From: Mycobacterium sp. KBS0706
Lineage (GTDB): Bacteria > Pseudomonadota > Alphaproteobacteria > DSM-16000 > Inquilinaceae
Reading direction: 5' to 3'
NCBI RefSeq assembly: GCF_005938675.2
Contig: NZ_VCCH02000042.1
Location: 1 to 64,000 of the forward strand
DNA: 64,000 bases
Both the position numbers and the translations under genes were made by a program. This document shows positions 16,978-26,184 of this stretch, piece by piece. The notes beneath the pieces were generated by a model that ran no database searches, was not told the origin of the DNA, and worked only from the letters and a program-made list of their open reading frames with translations. Each line of letters starts with the position of its first letter. Position 1 is the first letter of the stretch.

Positions 16978-18386
16978 ACCACCCGGATGTTCTTGAACTG
17001 CCAGGGATCCTCCGGGTCGATGTCCTCGGCGAAGAGCTGGCCGCGGCCCTGCAGCGGGTTCCAGTCGGTGAAGGCGCCGGCCAGCTCGCCGAGATAGGGT
17101 GCCGCCACCTGCAGCACCCGCTCGTGGTCCATCTCCTCGGGCTCGACCAGCCCGCGATCCGGGTTCTCGATCGCCCAGACCAGCCCGCCCAGCACCGCCG
17201 CCGTCACCTGCAGGCTGGTGGCGTTGTTGTGCGGCGCCAGCTCGCGCGCCTCGCCGATGGTCAGGCGCGAGCCGTACCAATAGGCGCCTTTGGCGTGGCC
17301 GGCCAGCATGACGCCCAGCTCGTCCATGCCCTCGGTGATCTCGTCCATCATCAGCCGCTTGTTCGGCTGCAGCTCGTAGTTGCGGCCGGCGAATTCATGC
17401 ACCGACAGCACCGCGTCGTCCGACGGGTGGTAGGCGTAGTGCACGGTCGGCCGGTATTCCGGCTGGGCACCGGACCCGACTGTCAGGTAGTCGGCCAGCG
17501 AGATCGCCTCGTTGTGGGTGATCAGGAAGCCGTGGATCGGTCCGGCCAGCGGGGTCCAGGTCCGCACCCGGGTCGCGGCGCCGGGGCGGGCCAGCCAGAT
17601 CGCCGCCTGCGACCCCGCGGCATGCCGGTTGCCATCGGCCGGGAAGTGGCGCTCATGGCTGCCCCAGCCCAGCTCGGCCGGCTGGCAGCCCTCGCCGACG
17701 AAGCCGTCGATCGACCAGGTGTTGACGAACTCGCCCGGCTTCTTCGGGAAACGGGCGACCTGGGTGTCGCGCTCGGCGACATGGATCACCTTGACCCCCA
17801 GCGTCTTGGCCAGGCCCGCCCAGCCGGCGCGGTCGGCCGGCACCGGCGGCTCGAAGCCGGTCGCGGACGCGATATTGAGCAGGGCGCGCTTGACGAAATG
17901 CGAGACCAGGCCGGGATTGGCGCCATGGGTCAGCACCGCCGTCGGCGCGCCGGGGTTGCGGCCCAGCGCCAGCGCCGCCTCGCGCAGCGCATAGTTCGAC
18001 CGGTCGGCCGGGCCGAGATTGGGGTCGGTGTAGCCGCCCAGCCAGGGCTCGATGCAGGTGTCGATGTAGAGCGCCCCGCGCTCCCGCGCCAGCTCGATCA
18101 GCGCCACCGAGGAGACGTCGACCGAGAGGTTGACCAGGGCGTCGCCCGGGCCGAACAGGGGTTCGAGCAGTGTCCGGTAGTTGCCGCGCGTGACCGGTTC
18201 ATGGATGAAGCGGACGCCGTACAGTTCCGCCTCTTTCTGGCCCCTCGTCTCTGCCGTCACGATGGTGACGCGGTCGGGGGTCAGGGTCAGGTGCCGCAGC
18301 AGCAGCGGCAGCACGCCCTGGCCGATCGAGCCGAAACCGACCATGAGGATGCGGCCGGTGAAGGGTGTGCGCGCGGGTTTTGCCAT
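16974..18386 (-). CDS. hss: homospermidine synthase
   Basis: 470 residues; makes sym-homospermidine from putrescine with NAD+ as prosthetic group. The Rossmann start ILMVGFGSIGQGVLPLLLRHL, then TAETRGQKEAELYGVRF, DVSSVALIELARERGALYIDTCIEPWLGGY and TVLTHGANPGLVSHFVKRALL are characteristic of bacterial homospermidine synthases and set them apart from saccharopine dehydrogenases. HNEAISLADYLTVG and YAYHPSDDAVLSVHEF also match. Length is standard (about 470-480). Homospermidine as a main polyamine is typical of many alphaproteobacteria. First gene of a two-gene operon with a GNAT. Confidence 0.95.
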   Translation of the reverse strand: MAKPARTPFTGRILMVGFGSIGQGVLPLLLRHLTLTPDRVTIVTAETRGQKEAELYGVRFIHEPVTRGNYRTLLEPLFGPGDALVNLSVDVSSVALIELARERGALYIDTCIEPWLGGYTDPNLGPADRSNYALREAALALGRNPGAPTAVLTHGANPGLVSHFVKRALLNIASATGFEPPVPADRAGWAGLAKTLGVKVIHVAERDTQVARFPKKPGEFVNTWSIDGFVGEGCQPAELGWGSHERHFPADGNRHAAGSQAAIWLARPGAATRVRTWTPLAGPIHGFLITHNEAISLADYLTVGSGAQPEYRPTVHYAYHPSDDAVLSVHEFAGRNYELQPNKRLMMDEITEGMDELGVMLAGHAKGAYWYGSRLTIGEARELAPHNNATSLQVTAAVLGGLVWAIENPDRGLVEPEEMDHERVLQVAAPYLGELAGAFTDWNPLQGRGQLFAEDIDPEDPWQFKNIRVV

Positions 18387-18470
18387 TTAGAAGGACACTC
18401 CTCGAGTGTGTTGCGTGCAGGATCGCTCCGTGAGGTGGGCAGACCGTGGGGTGACTGGGCGGTTGATAAG

Positions 18471-18501
18471 AAAAAAGCGCTGGGGTCACCAGCGCTTTTT
18501 T
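18471..18501 (-). terminator. bidirectional intrinsic terminator after sdhB
   Basis: Hairpin AGCGCTGG-GGTCA-CCAGCGCT with a run of A on the left and T on the right, 30 bp past the sdhB stop on the minus strand. It separates sdhCDAB from the homospermidine synthase gene. The clearest intrinsic terminator in the window. Confidence 0.9.
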
Positions 18502-18530
18502 GTGACGTTTCTTGCAGCGCTACGCGGGGG

Positions 18531-19313
18531 TCAGCCGGCCCGTTCCAGCATCAGCTTCTTGATCTCGCCGATCGCCTTGGCGGGATTCAGCCCCTTCGGG
18601 CAGGTCTTGGTGCAGTTCATGATGGTGTGGCAGCGATAGAGGCGGAACGGGTCCTCCAGCGCGTCCAGCCGCTCGCCGGTCATCTCGTCCCGGCTGTCGG
18701 CGATCCAGCGATAGGCCTGCAGCAGCACCGCCGGGCCGAGATATTTGTCGCCGTTCCACCAGTAGCTCGGGCAGCTGGTGGTGCAGCAGAAGCACAGGAT
18801 GCACTCGTACAGCCCGTCCAGCTTCTCGCGCTCCTCCGGGCTCTGCCGGCGCTCGCGGTCGGGCGGCGGCGGGCTTTCGGCCTGCAGCCAGGGCTTGATC
18901 GACGCGTATTGCGCGTAGATGTGGGTCAGCTCCGGCACCAGGTCCTTCACCACCGGCATGTGCGGCAGCGGATAGATCTTGACGTCGCCCTGGACCTCCT
19001 CGATCGGCTTGAGGCAGGCCAGGGTGTTGGTGCCGTCGATATTCATCGCGCAGGACCCGCAGATGCCCTCGCGGCAGGACCGCCGGAAGGTCAGGGTCGA
19101 GTCGATGTCGTTCTTGATGTGGATGATCGCGTCCAGGACCATCGGCCCGCAACGCGCCAGATCGATCTCGTAGGTGTCGAGCCGCGGATTCTCGTCGGTG
19201 TCCGGGTCCCAGCGGTAGATCTTGAAGGTCCGCGGCTTCTTGATCTCGCCGGAGACGCGGATGGTCTTGCCGGGCTGGACCTTGGAATTGCGGGGCAGGG
19301 TGAATTCGGCCAT
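18531..19313 (-). CDS. sdhB: succinate dehydrogenase iron-sulfur subunit
   Basis: 260 residues, peripheral subunit of complex II carrying the three Fe-S clusters. The [2Fe-2S] site is CREGICGSCAMNIDGTNTLAC. The second domain has CILCFCCTTSCPSYWWN and CHTIMNCTKTCPKGLNPA for the [4Fe-4S] and [3Fe-4S] clusters. Passes electrons from SdhA FAD to ubiquinone at SdhCD. Eight bp downstream of sdhA; last gene of the operon, followed by a terminator. Confidence 0.98.
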   Translation of the reverse strand: MAEFTLPRNSKVQPGKTIRVSGEIKKPRTFKIYRWDPDTDENPRLDTYEIDLARCGPMVLDAIIHIKNDIDSTLTFRRSCREGICGSCAMNIDGTNTLACLKPIEEVQGDVKIYPLPHMPVVKDLVPELTHIYAQYASIKPWLQAESPPPPDRERRQSPEEREKLDGLYECILCFCCTTSCPSYWWNGDKYLGPAVLLQAYRWIADSRDEMTGERLDALEDPFRLYRCHTIMNCTKTCPKGLNPAKAIGEIKKLMLERAG

Positions 19314-19320
19314 GTCGTCC

Positions 19321-21111
19321 TCAGTACACCCGCGCCTTGGGCGGGAAGCTCTGGACTTCGTTGGTCATCGGCTGGAGATGGACCGGGCGGTAGTCGATGC
19401 GGGTCTTGCCGGCCTCGTCGATCCAGACGACGCTGTGTTTCATCCAGTCGACGTCGTTGCGGTCCGGGAAGTCCTCGCGGGCATGGGCGCCGCGGCTCTC
19501 CTCGCGGTTGACGCCGGAGCGGATGGTGGTCACGGCGTTGATCATCAGGTTCTCGAGCTCCAGCGTCTCCACCAGATCCGAGTTCCAGATCAGCGACTTG
19601 TCGTCGACGCCCAGGCCCTGCTGCTTGTCCCAGGTGACGTCCATCTTCTCGCAGCCCTCGGCCATGGTCTGGCCGGTGCGGAAGACGGCGGCGTCGTTCT
19701 GCATCGTCCGCTGCATCTCGAGGCGCAGGTCGGCGGTGCGGACCTCCTGCTTGCCATGGCGCACGCGGTCCAGCCGGTTCAGTGCGAACTGGCCGGCATC
19801 GGCCGGCACCGGCTTGTGCGTCTGGCCGGGCTTGATCAGCTCGGCGCAGCGGATGGCGGCGGCGCGGCCGAACACCACGAGGTCGAGCAACGAGTTCGAG
19901 CCCAGCCGGTTGGCGCCGTGCACCGAGACGCAGGCGGCCTCGCCGATCGCCATCAGCCCCGGCACCACGCGGTTCGGGTCGGCCGCGGTCGGGTTGACCA
20001 CTTCGCAATGCACGTTGGTCGGCACGCCGCCCATGTTGTAGTGCACCGTCGGCAGGACCGGGATCGGCTCCTTGGTCACGTCGACGCCGGCGAAGATCTT
20101 GGCGCTCTCGGCGATGCCGGGCAGGCGGTGGTGGATGATGTCGGCGTCGAGATGCTCGACATGCAGGTGGATGTGGTCCTTGGTCGGGCCGACGCCGCGG
20201 CCCTCGCGGATCTCGATCGTCATCGACCGGCTGACCACGTCGCGCGACGCCAGGTCCTTGGCCGAGGGGGCATAGCGCTCCATGAAGCGCTCGCCCTCGC
20301 TGTTGGTCAGGTAGCCGCCCTCGCCGCGCACGCCCTCGGTGATCAGGCAGCCGGCGCCGTAGATGCCGGTCGGGTGGAACTGCACGAACTCCATGTCCTG
20401 CAGCGGCAGGCCGGCCCGGGCGGCCATGGCGCCGCCGTCGCCGGTGCAGGTGTGGGCCGAGGTGCAGGAGAAATAGGCGCGGCCGTAGCCGCCGGTCGCC
20501 AGCACCGTCTGGTGGCCGAAGAAGCGATGGATCGTGCCGTCGTCCAGGTTCCAGGCGACGACGCCGCGGCAGGCGCCTTCCTCATCCATGATCAGGTCGA
20601 TGGCGAAGTACTCGACGAAGAACTCCGCCTCGTGCTTCAGCGCCTGCTGGTACAGCGTGTGCAGCATGGCGTGGCCGGTGCGGTCGGCCGCGGCGCAGGT
20701 GCGGTAGGCGCGGCCCTTGCCGTATTCGGTGGTCATGCCGCCGAAGGCGCGCTGGTAGATCTTGCCCTCCTCCGTGCGGCTGAAGGGCATGCCGTAATGC
20801 TCGAGCTCGATGATCGCCGGGATCGCCTCGCGGCACATGTACTCGATCGCGTCCTGGTCGCCGAGCCAGTCGGAGCCCTTGACGGTGTCGTACATGTGCC
20901 AGCGCCAGTCGTCCGGCCCCATGTTGCCGAGCGCGGCGGAGACGCCGCCCTGGGCCGCGACGGTGTGGCTGCGGGTCGGGAAGACCTTGGTGATGCAGGC
21001 GGTCTTCAGCCCCTTCTCGGCCATGCCGAAGGTGGCGCGCAGGCCGGCGCCGCCGCCGCCCACCACGACCACGTCGTAGAAATGATCGATGAAGCTGTAG
21101 GACGCAGGCAT
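19321..21111 (-). CDS. sdhA: succinate dehydrogenase flavoprotein subunit
   Basis: 596 residues; oxidises succinate to fumarate in the TCA cycle. FAD-binding DVVVVGGGGAGLRATFGMAEKG at the N-terminus, the covalent FAD histidine in TRSHTVAAQGG, active-site segments RAFGGMT and HPTGIYGAGCLITEG, and the capping-domain Arg in GANRLGSNSLLDLVVFGR. The C-terminus ends RPVHLQPM..., the normal end. Between sdhD and sdhB, with 4 and 8 bp gaps. Confidence 0.98.
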   Translation of the reverse strand: MPASYSFIDHFYDVVVVGGGGAGLRATFGMAEKGLKTACITKVFPTRSHTVAAQGGVSAALGNMGPDDWRWHMYDTVKGSDWLGDQDAIEYMCREAIPAIIELEHYGMPFSRTEEGKIYQRAFGGMTTEYGKGRAYRTCAAADRTGHAMLHTLYQQALKHEAEFFVEYFAIDLIMDEEGACRGVVAWNLDDGTIHRFFGHQTVLATGGYGRAYFSCTSAHTCTGDGGAMAARAGLPLQDMEFVQFHPTGIYGAGCLITEGVRGEGGYLTNSEGERFMERYAPSAKDLASRDVVSRSMTIEIREGRGVGPTKDHIHLHVEHLDADIIHHRLPGIAESAKIFAGVDVTKEPIPVLPTVHYNMGGVPTNVHCEVVNPTAADPNRVVPGLMAIGEAACVSVHGANRLGSNSLLDLVVFGRAAAIRCAELIKPGQTHKPVPADAGQFALNRLDRVRHGKQEVRTADLRLEMQRTMQNDAAVFRTGQTMAEGCEKMDVTWDKQQGLGVDDKSLIWNSDLVETLELENLMINAVTTIRSGVNREESRGAHAREDFPDRNDVDWMKHSVVWIDEAGKTRIDYRPVHLQPMTNEVQSFPPKARVY

Positions 21112-21115
21112 GGGG

Positions 21116-21511
21116 TTATCCCAGGATGGCGATCTTGAGGATGGAGACGGTCATCGCCGCCCCCAGGAACAGGGCCAGGCCCTTGGTCGCCAGGTCGGCG
21201 ACCAGCTTAGTGTAGTGGCCGTGGACGTAGTCCTCATAGACCTCGGTCAGGCCATTGGCGGCGTGATGCAGGCCGATGGCGATGAACAGGATGAACAGGG
21301 CGGCGTTGACCGGATGGGCCAGCCAGGCCCGGACCTCCGGCAGCGGCGACCCGAGATGCGCGATCACCGCGATCACGAACCAGATGGTCAGCGGGATCAG
21401 CGCCAGCGCCGTGACGCGCAGGCCGCGCCAATGGGCGAAGCCGGCCTTGGCGGAGCCGAGGCCGCGGGCATGGGCCAGCGGGTTGCGCAGGGAAACGGGC
21501 TTGGTCGTCAT
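21116..21511 (-). CDS. sdhD: succinate dehydrogenase hydrophobic membrane anchor subunit
   Basis: 131 residues with three membrane helices (about 38-55, 68-88, 108-128). HAANGLTEVYEDYVHG matches the alphaproteobacterial SdhD heme/quinone region. Start ATG 21511 overlaps the sdhC stop as TGATG. Anchors SdhAB to the inner membrane and helps bind ubiquinone. Confidence 0.94.
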   Translation of the reverse strand: MTTKPVSLRNPLAHARGLGSAKAGFAHWRGLRVTALALIPLTIWFVIAVIAHLGSPLPEVRAWLAHPVNAALFILFIAIGLHHAANGLTEVYEDYVHGHYTKLVADLATKGLALFLGAAMTVSILKIAILG

Positions 21512-21918
21512 CACCACACCACCAGGCCGATGATCCAGGCCAGCACGGTCAGCACCGCGGTGGCGATCAGCACGGCATAGCCGCTCTTGTGCATGGTCGG
21601 CAGGTCGTAGCCCCAGCCGGCGTCCCAGGCCAGGTGCCGGATGCCGGCGCAGAGATGGTAGAACAGCGACGCCGTCCAGCCGAACAGCATCAGGAGGCCG
21701 AGCCAGGAGCCGAGGAACCATTGCGCCGCCTCGAAGGCCTCGGGGCCGGCGGCCGCTGCGATCACCCACCAGGCCAGCAGCAGGGTGCCGATGGACAGGG
21801 CGATGCCGGTGCCGCGATGGAAGATCGAAAGCGCGCTCGAGATCTGCGGACGGTAGATCTGCAGATGGGGCGAAAGTGGCCTCGGCCGTTTCTGAGGAAC
21901 TGCCTCGGAGGCGGACAT
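21511..21918 (-). CDS. sdhC: succinate dehydrogenase cytochrome b556 subunit
   Basis: 135 residues. RPLSPHLQIYRPQISSALSIFHRGTGIALS is the SdhC signature with the Ser/Arg of the quinone site, and HLCAGIRHLAWD carries the heme-ligand histidine. Three membrane helices. First gene of sdhCDAB, whose order C-D-A-B is the alphaproteobacterial one. Confidence 0.96.
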   Translation of the reverse strand: MSASEAVPQKRPRPLSPHLQIYRPQISSALSIFHRGTGIALSIGTLLLAWWVIAAAAGPEAFEAAQWFLGSWLGLLMLFGWTASLFYHLCAGIRHLAWDAGWGYDLPTMHKSGYAVLIATAVLTVLAWIIGLVVW

Positions 21919-21988
21919 GCGGATTTACTCCGATGCGCAAATGGACATCAGGCGCGGGTCGCGATCGAGCCTGAACGGGTCGGGGAGT

Positions 21989-22017
21989 GACTTACGCGCC
22001 GCACTGCAGCAAGTCAA
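21989..22017 (-). promoter_or_regulatory. possible sdhCDAB promoter
   Basis: On the minus strand TTGACT (22012-22017) is 17 bp from TAAGTC (21989-21994), about 70 bp before the sdhC start. The -35 is good, the -10 poor, so this is only a candidate. The remainder of the 21919-22083 gap shows nothing recognisable. Confidence 0.3.
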
Positions 22018-22083
22018 CGAACAGGCCAATAGTTTCAAGCAGATGCGAGCCATTCGCAACTGGCCGGGATTGGGCCGGAACCT

Positions 22084-22971
22084 CTACGCGCCGCTGCGTT
22101 CGGCGATGGCACGGTGCATCGCCACCACCCGCTCCGCATCGCTGACATGCAGCGCCTCGACCAGCCGGCCGTCGACCACGGTGACGCCCTGGCCGGCCGT
22201 CAGCGCCGCGGCATGGGCGGCGATCACGCGCAGCGCGGTCTCCACCGCCTCGGTGCTCGGTGCGAAGGCGGCGTTGGCGGCGGCGAGAGTCTTCGGATGG
22301 ATCAGCGACTTGCCGTCGAAGCCCAGCGCCGCGCCCTGGCGGCACGATTCGGCGAAGCCGGCCTCGTCGTCGAGATCGAGATGGACGCCGTCGATCACCG
22401 CCAGGCCGTAGGCGCGGCCGGCCAGCAGGCACAGGCCCAGCGCGGTCAGCAGCGGCTGCCGCCCGGGCTCATGCGCCGCGCGCAAATCCTTGGCCAGGTC
22501 CGAGGTGCCGAGAATCAGCCCGGCCAAGCGGCCCCCAGCTTGGCGCGACGAGGACCCGGCGATGGCGGCGGCGTTCAGCACGCCGAGCGGCGTTTCGATC
22601 ATGCACCACAGCGCCAGGGCTTTTGGCGCGCCGGACTCCGTCAGGGCGGCTTCGGCCGCCTGCACAGCCTCCGGCCGTTCGACCTTGGACAGGACGACGC
22701 CGTCGGCGCCACTGCCGGCCAAGGCGGCCAGGTCGTCGGCGCCCCAGGGCGTGTCGGCGGCGTTGGCGCGGACCAGCACCTCGCGCGGCCCCCAGCCGCC
22801 GGCGCTGACCGCGGCCACGACGCGCTCGCGCGCCGCCACCTTGGCGTCCGGCGCGACCGCGTCCTCCAGGTCCAGGATCAGCCCGTCCGCGTCCAGCGTG
22901 CGCGCCTTGTCCAGCGCGCGGGGGTTCGAGCCGGGGACGTAGAGCAGCGAGCGGCGGGGGCGGATGGTCAT
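22084..22971 (-). CDS. HpcH/HpaI aldolase / citrate lyase beta-like CoA ester lyase
   Basis: 295 residues, TIM-barrel CitE-like enzyme. RSLLYVPGSNPRALDKA at the N-terminus, DGLILDLEDAVAPDAK (Mg2+-binding Asp/Glu), EVLVRANAADTPWG (CoA/substrate Arg), and FDGKSLIHPKTLAAANAAFAP near the end are typical of malyl-CoA/citramalyl-CoA lyases. It probably cleaves or forms a 3-hydroxyacyl-CoA such as L-malyl-CoA or citramalyl-CoA; the exact substrate is not determinable. The start overlaps the vapC stop by 4 bp (ATGA), which makes it the third gene of a vapBC operon. Confidence 0.9.
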   Translation of the reverse strand: MTIRPRRSLLYVPGSNPRALDKARTLDADGLILDLEDAVAPDAKVAARERVVAAVSAGGWGPREVLVRANAADTPWGADDLAALAGSGADGVVLSKVERPEAVQAAEAALTESGAPKALALWCMIETPLGVLNAAAIAGSSSRQAGGRLAGLILGTSDLAKDLRAAHEPGRQPLLTALGLCLLAGRAYGLAVIDGVHLDLDDEAGFAESCRQGAALGFDGKSLIHPKTLAAANAAFAPSTEAVETALRVIAAHAAALTAGQGVTVVDGRLVEALHVSDAERVVAMHRAIAERSGA

Positions 22972-23381
22972 GGCACCTCACTCCGAAACGGGTTCCGGAT
23001 CGTCAGGCCGTCGATCGTCTGGCCGTCCTGCATGTCCTCGGAATAGAGAATCCGGCACTTCGCCTGGAGCGCTGCGGCGATGATCAGCGCGTCGTAGATA
23101 TTCGCGCCCTGCCGCTCCGCAATCCGCAGCGCGGCCTCATGGGTCTCGACCGTGACCGGTTCCGCCGGCGCGCAGAGGGCGCGAATGGCGGACAACGCCT
23201 CGGTGATCTCGTCCCAGGACAAGCCCAGCTTGCGCCAGGCGACCGACGTGAACTCGTTCAGCACCTGCACGTTGATCATGCCGCCGGCCGCCAGCAGCGC
23301 TTCGGCGGTCGCGGCCCGCCGGTCGTCGCTGGCGATCGCGTAGAGCAGGATGTTGGTGTCGAAGAACGCTTCAGCGCTCAT
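22968..23381 (-). CDS. vapC: VapC-like PIN domain toxin
   Basis: 137 residues. The PIN-domain acidic residues are present: Asp in FFDTNILLYA, Glu in QVLNEFTSV, Asp in YDALIIAAAL and Asp in YSEDMQDG. VapC toxins are site-specific RNases neutralised by VapB. The start at 23381 overlaps vapB by 11 bp; upstream in-frame starts would add six residues. Downstream it is coupled to a citE-like lyase, which is unusual for a toxin-antitoxin pair. Confidence 0.9.
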   Translation of the reverse strand: MSAEAFFDTNILLYAIASDDRRAATAEALLAAGGMINVQVLNEFTSVAWRKLGLSWDEITEALSAIRALCAPAEPVTVETHEAALRIAERQGANIYDALIIAAALQAKCRILYSEDMQDGQTIDGLTIRNPFRSEVP

Positions 23382-23601
23382 TCGCTTCGTCGCGATCAAA
23401 GCGGAAGCCGGGCGGCAGCGGCCGTCGCAGCCGGCGCAATCGGTCCAGCGCCTGCTGCCGGCTGCGGTCGCGCTCGACCAGGAAGGCGCGGTCGGCGGCG
23501 ATGCGGATCTCGATCTCGTCGCCTTCCTTCAGCTCCAGCGCCTCGACGACGGCCGAAGGCAGCCGCACCGCGAGGCTGTTGCCCCATTTCGCCACGCGCA
23601 T
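23371..23601 (-). CDS. vapB: VapB-like AbrB/MazE-type antitoxin
   Basis: 76 residues. The swapped-hairpin AbrB domain is MRVAKWGNSLAVRLPSAVVEALELKEGDEIEI, followed by an Arg-rich tail that should wrap the VapC toxin. Gene order antitoxin-toxin with overlap is standard. A palindromic site of the kind such antitoxins bind lies immediately upstream. Confidence 0.92.
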   Translation of the reverse strand: MRVAKWGNSLAVRLPSAVVEALELKEGDEIEIRIAADRAFLVERDRSRQQALDRLRRLRRPLPPGFRFDRDEANER

Positions 23602-23613
23602 GGCATCACCATT

Positions 23614-23636
23614 GATATACGTTGTCTTCGTATATC
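23614..23636 (-). promoter_or_regulatory. palindromic vapBC operator
   Basis: GATATACG-TTGTCTT-CGTATATC: perfect 8-bp arms, 13 bp upstream of the vapB start, with an AT-rich ATATGATATA that may form the promoter. Typical of autoregulated AbrB-type antitoxins. Confidence 0.7.
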
Positions 23637-23667
23637 ATATAGGGCCTTCGTCGGCCATCCCGACAGC

Positions 23668-23705
23668 GTGAATCGCACCCGTGACCGCCGTCACATTCGA
23701 TTCAC
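23668..23705 (+). promoter_or_regulatory. nested stem-loop upstream of micro-ORF 1
   Basis: Outer arms GTGAATCG (23668-23675) and CGATTCAC (23698-23705), inner hairpin GTGAC-CGCC-GTCAC (23681-23694). It lies 48 bp before the micro-ORF start and between that and the divergent vapBC. It could be an operator for a dimeric regulator or a structured mRNA leader. Confidence 0.45.
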
Positions 23706-23753
23706 GGAAGGCGGCGTAGACAGATCTTGGGCCTCGAGCCCGAGGGCAAGGTC

Positions 23754-23831
23754 ATGATGCTTCGCACGATCATCTGGGTGTACGGCGTACTCGTTCTGAT
23801 CGGCTTCTACATGGGCTCGACGCCCATCTGA
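23754..23831 (+). CDS. 25-residue single-pass membrane micro-protein (copy 1)
   Basis: Reads MMLRTIIWVYGVLVLIGFYM, then GSTPI and stop. GAGGGCAAGG precedes the start. One hydrophobic helix follows a basic N-terminus. It has a clear paralogous copy 190 bp downstream, matching at 11 of 25 positions with conservative changes at most others. Two related copies argue that this is a real translated sequence rather than chance. Divergent from vapBC. Function unknown; size and hydrophobicity are in the range of small membrane regulators or type I toxin peptides, but no such identity is shown. Confidence 0.5.
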   Translation: MMLRTIIWVYGVLVLIGFYMGSTPI

Positions 23832-23946
23832 GCCGACGCGATACGGACGATACAGTTCGGCCGTCCCGCCGACATTCCCCCGATACACTCAGCGTGTAGT
23901 CTCCCCTGCATCGGATGCCGCCACCGGCGGCGCGAGGGAGGGGGCT

Positions 23947-24026
23947 ATGGTGCTGCGGACGGTGCTGTGGGGGGTTACGGCGTGATGGTCCTGCTGGGCC
24001 TCTATTCGGGCGCCGTGCCGGTCTGA
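23947..24026 (+). pseudogene. second copy of the micro-ORF, frame broken at a G6 run
   Basis: Starts ATG 23947 behind a strong GAGGGAGGGGG ribosome site: MVLRTVLWG, then a G6 tract shifts the frame and a stop occurs at 23983-23985. In the -1 frame the rest reads YGVMVLLGLYSGAVPV and stops at 24024-24026, aligned residue for residue with copy 1. Either a decayed copy, a sequencing error, or expression by -1 slippage at the G run. Confidence 0.5.
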
Positions 24027-24032
24027 TCCGCC

Positions 24033-24620
24033 TCACGCGGATCCGGCCTTGCCGCGATCCAGATAATAGCGCAGCAGCGCAACCGAGCTGTCGTCGTCCC
24101 ATTCGGCGGCGCCTTCCTGGCGGCCGACCACAGTGCCGTCGCGGTCGATCAGCAGCGTCGTCGGCAAGCCCCGGGCGCCGAACGTCGCCGGCGACCGGCC
24201 GCCCGGGTCGAGATAGGGCGCCAGCGCGCCGATCTTGTTGGCGGCGAAGAAGGGCTGCACCTTGGCCAGCCCCTCGCGGTCGATCGACAGCGCCAGCACG
24301 GTGAAGTCGGCGCCCCCCAGCTTCGCCTGCAGCCGGTCCAGCGCCGGCATCTCCTTGACGCAGGGGGCGCACCAGGTCGCCCACAGATTGACCAGCACCA
24401 CCTTGCCCTTGAAGTCGACGAGACGAAGGGTGTTGCCCGCGGCGTCGGAGAAGGTAATCTCCGGTGCCGGCTCAGGCCGGTCGGCCAGGACGAAGCTGGC
24501 GACGGTGCCGCCCAAGGGCGGCCGGCCCTCCGGGGCTCGCTGCGTCCACCAGGCCGCGCCCGCCGCCAGCAGCAGCGCCAGGCCGGCCACGCCCGCGGCG
24601 ATCGTTGCTCTCTTCCTCAT
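24033..24620 (-). CDS. TlpA/ResA-type thiol:disulfide oxidoreductase
   Basis: 195 residues, membrane-anchored periplasmic thioredoxin. One N-terminal hydrophobic segment (residues 8-25) without an obvious cleavage site, then the fold with LVDFKGKVVLVNLWATWCAPC (Cys84-Ala-Pro-Cys87) and the cis-Pro loop GLPTTLLIDRDG. TlpA-family proteins reduce disulfides in apocytochrome c or Cu chaperones. The position next to argH is common in alphaproteobacteria. Divergent from argH by only 14 bp. Confidence 0.93.
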   Translation of the reverse strand: MRKRATIAAGVAGLALLLAAGAAWWTQRAPEGRPPLGGTVASFVLADRPEPAPEITFSDAAGNTLRLVDFKGKVVLVNLWATWCAPCVKEMPALDRLQAKLGGADFTVLALSIDREGLAKVQPFFAANKIGALAPYLDPGGRSPATFGARGLPTTLLIDRDGTVVGRQEGAAEWDDDSSVALLRYYLDRGKAGSA

Positions 24621-24634
24621 CCGGTCCGCACCCC

Positions 24635-26055
<1,421 letters not shown>

Positions 26056-26059
<4 letters not shown>

Positions 26060-26184
26060 TTCTCCGCGTTATCCTCGCCGTGACCCTGGCCTTCGGCCTC
26101 GTCGCCTGCGGCAAGAAGGCGGCCTCGGTCAGCGCCCCCGACAGCAAGACTTCCGCCTATCCACGAGGCTACCCGAGCTCATGA
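26056..26184 (+). CDS. lptM: LptM-like small lipoprotein
   Basis: 42 residues from GTG 26056. Lipoprotein signal with lipobox LVACGKK, then a short polar tail. The tiny ACG lipoprotein between argH and lysA is the LptM (YifL) position; LptM helps oxidative maturation of the LPS translocon LptD. Coupled to argH (GTGA overlap) and to lysA (ATGA overlap). Assignment rests on position, lipobox and size. Confidence 0.75.

Noticed and set aside
17124..19511. 795-codon plus-strand frame across homospermidine synthase and sdhB
   Set aside because: Runs through two confidently identified genes and a terminator; a shadow.
23947..23985. 12-residue peptide as an independent gene
   Set aside because: It is better explained as the 5' part of a frameshifted second copy of the upstream micro-ORF.
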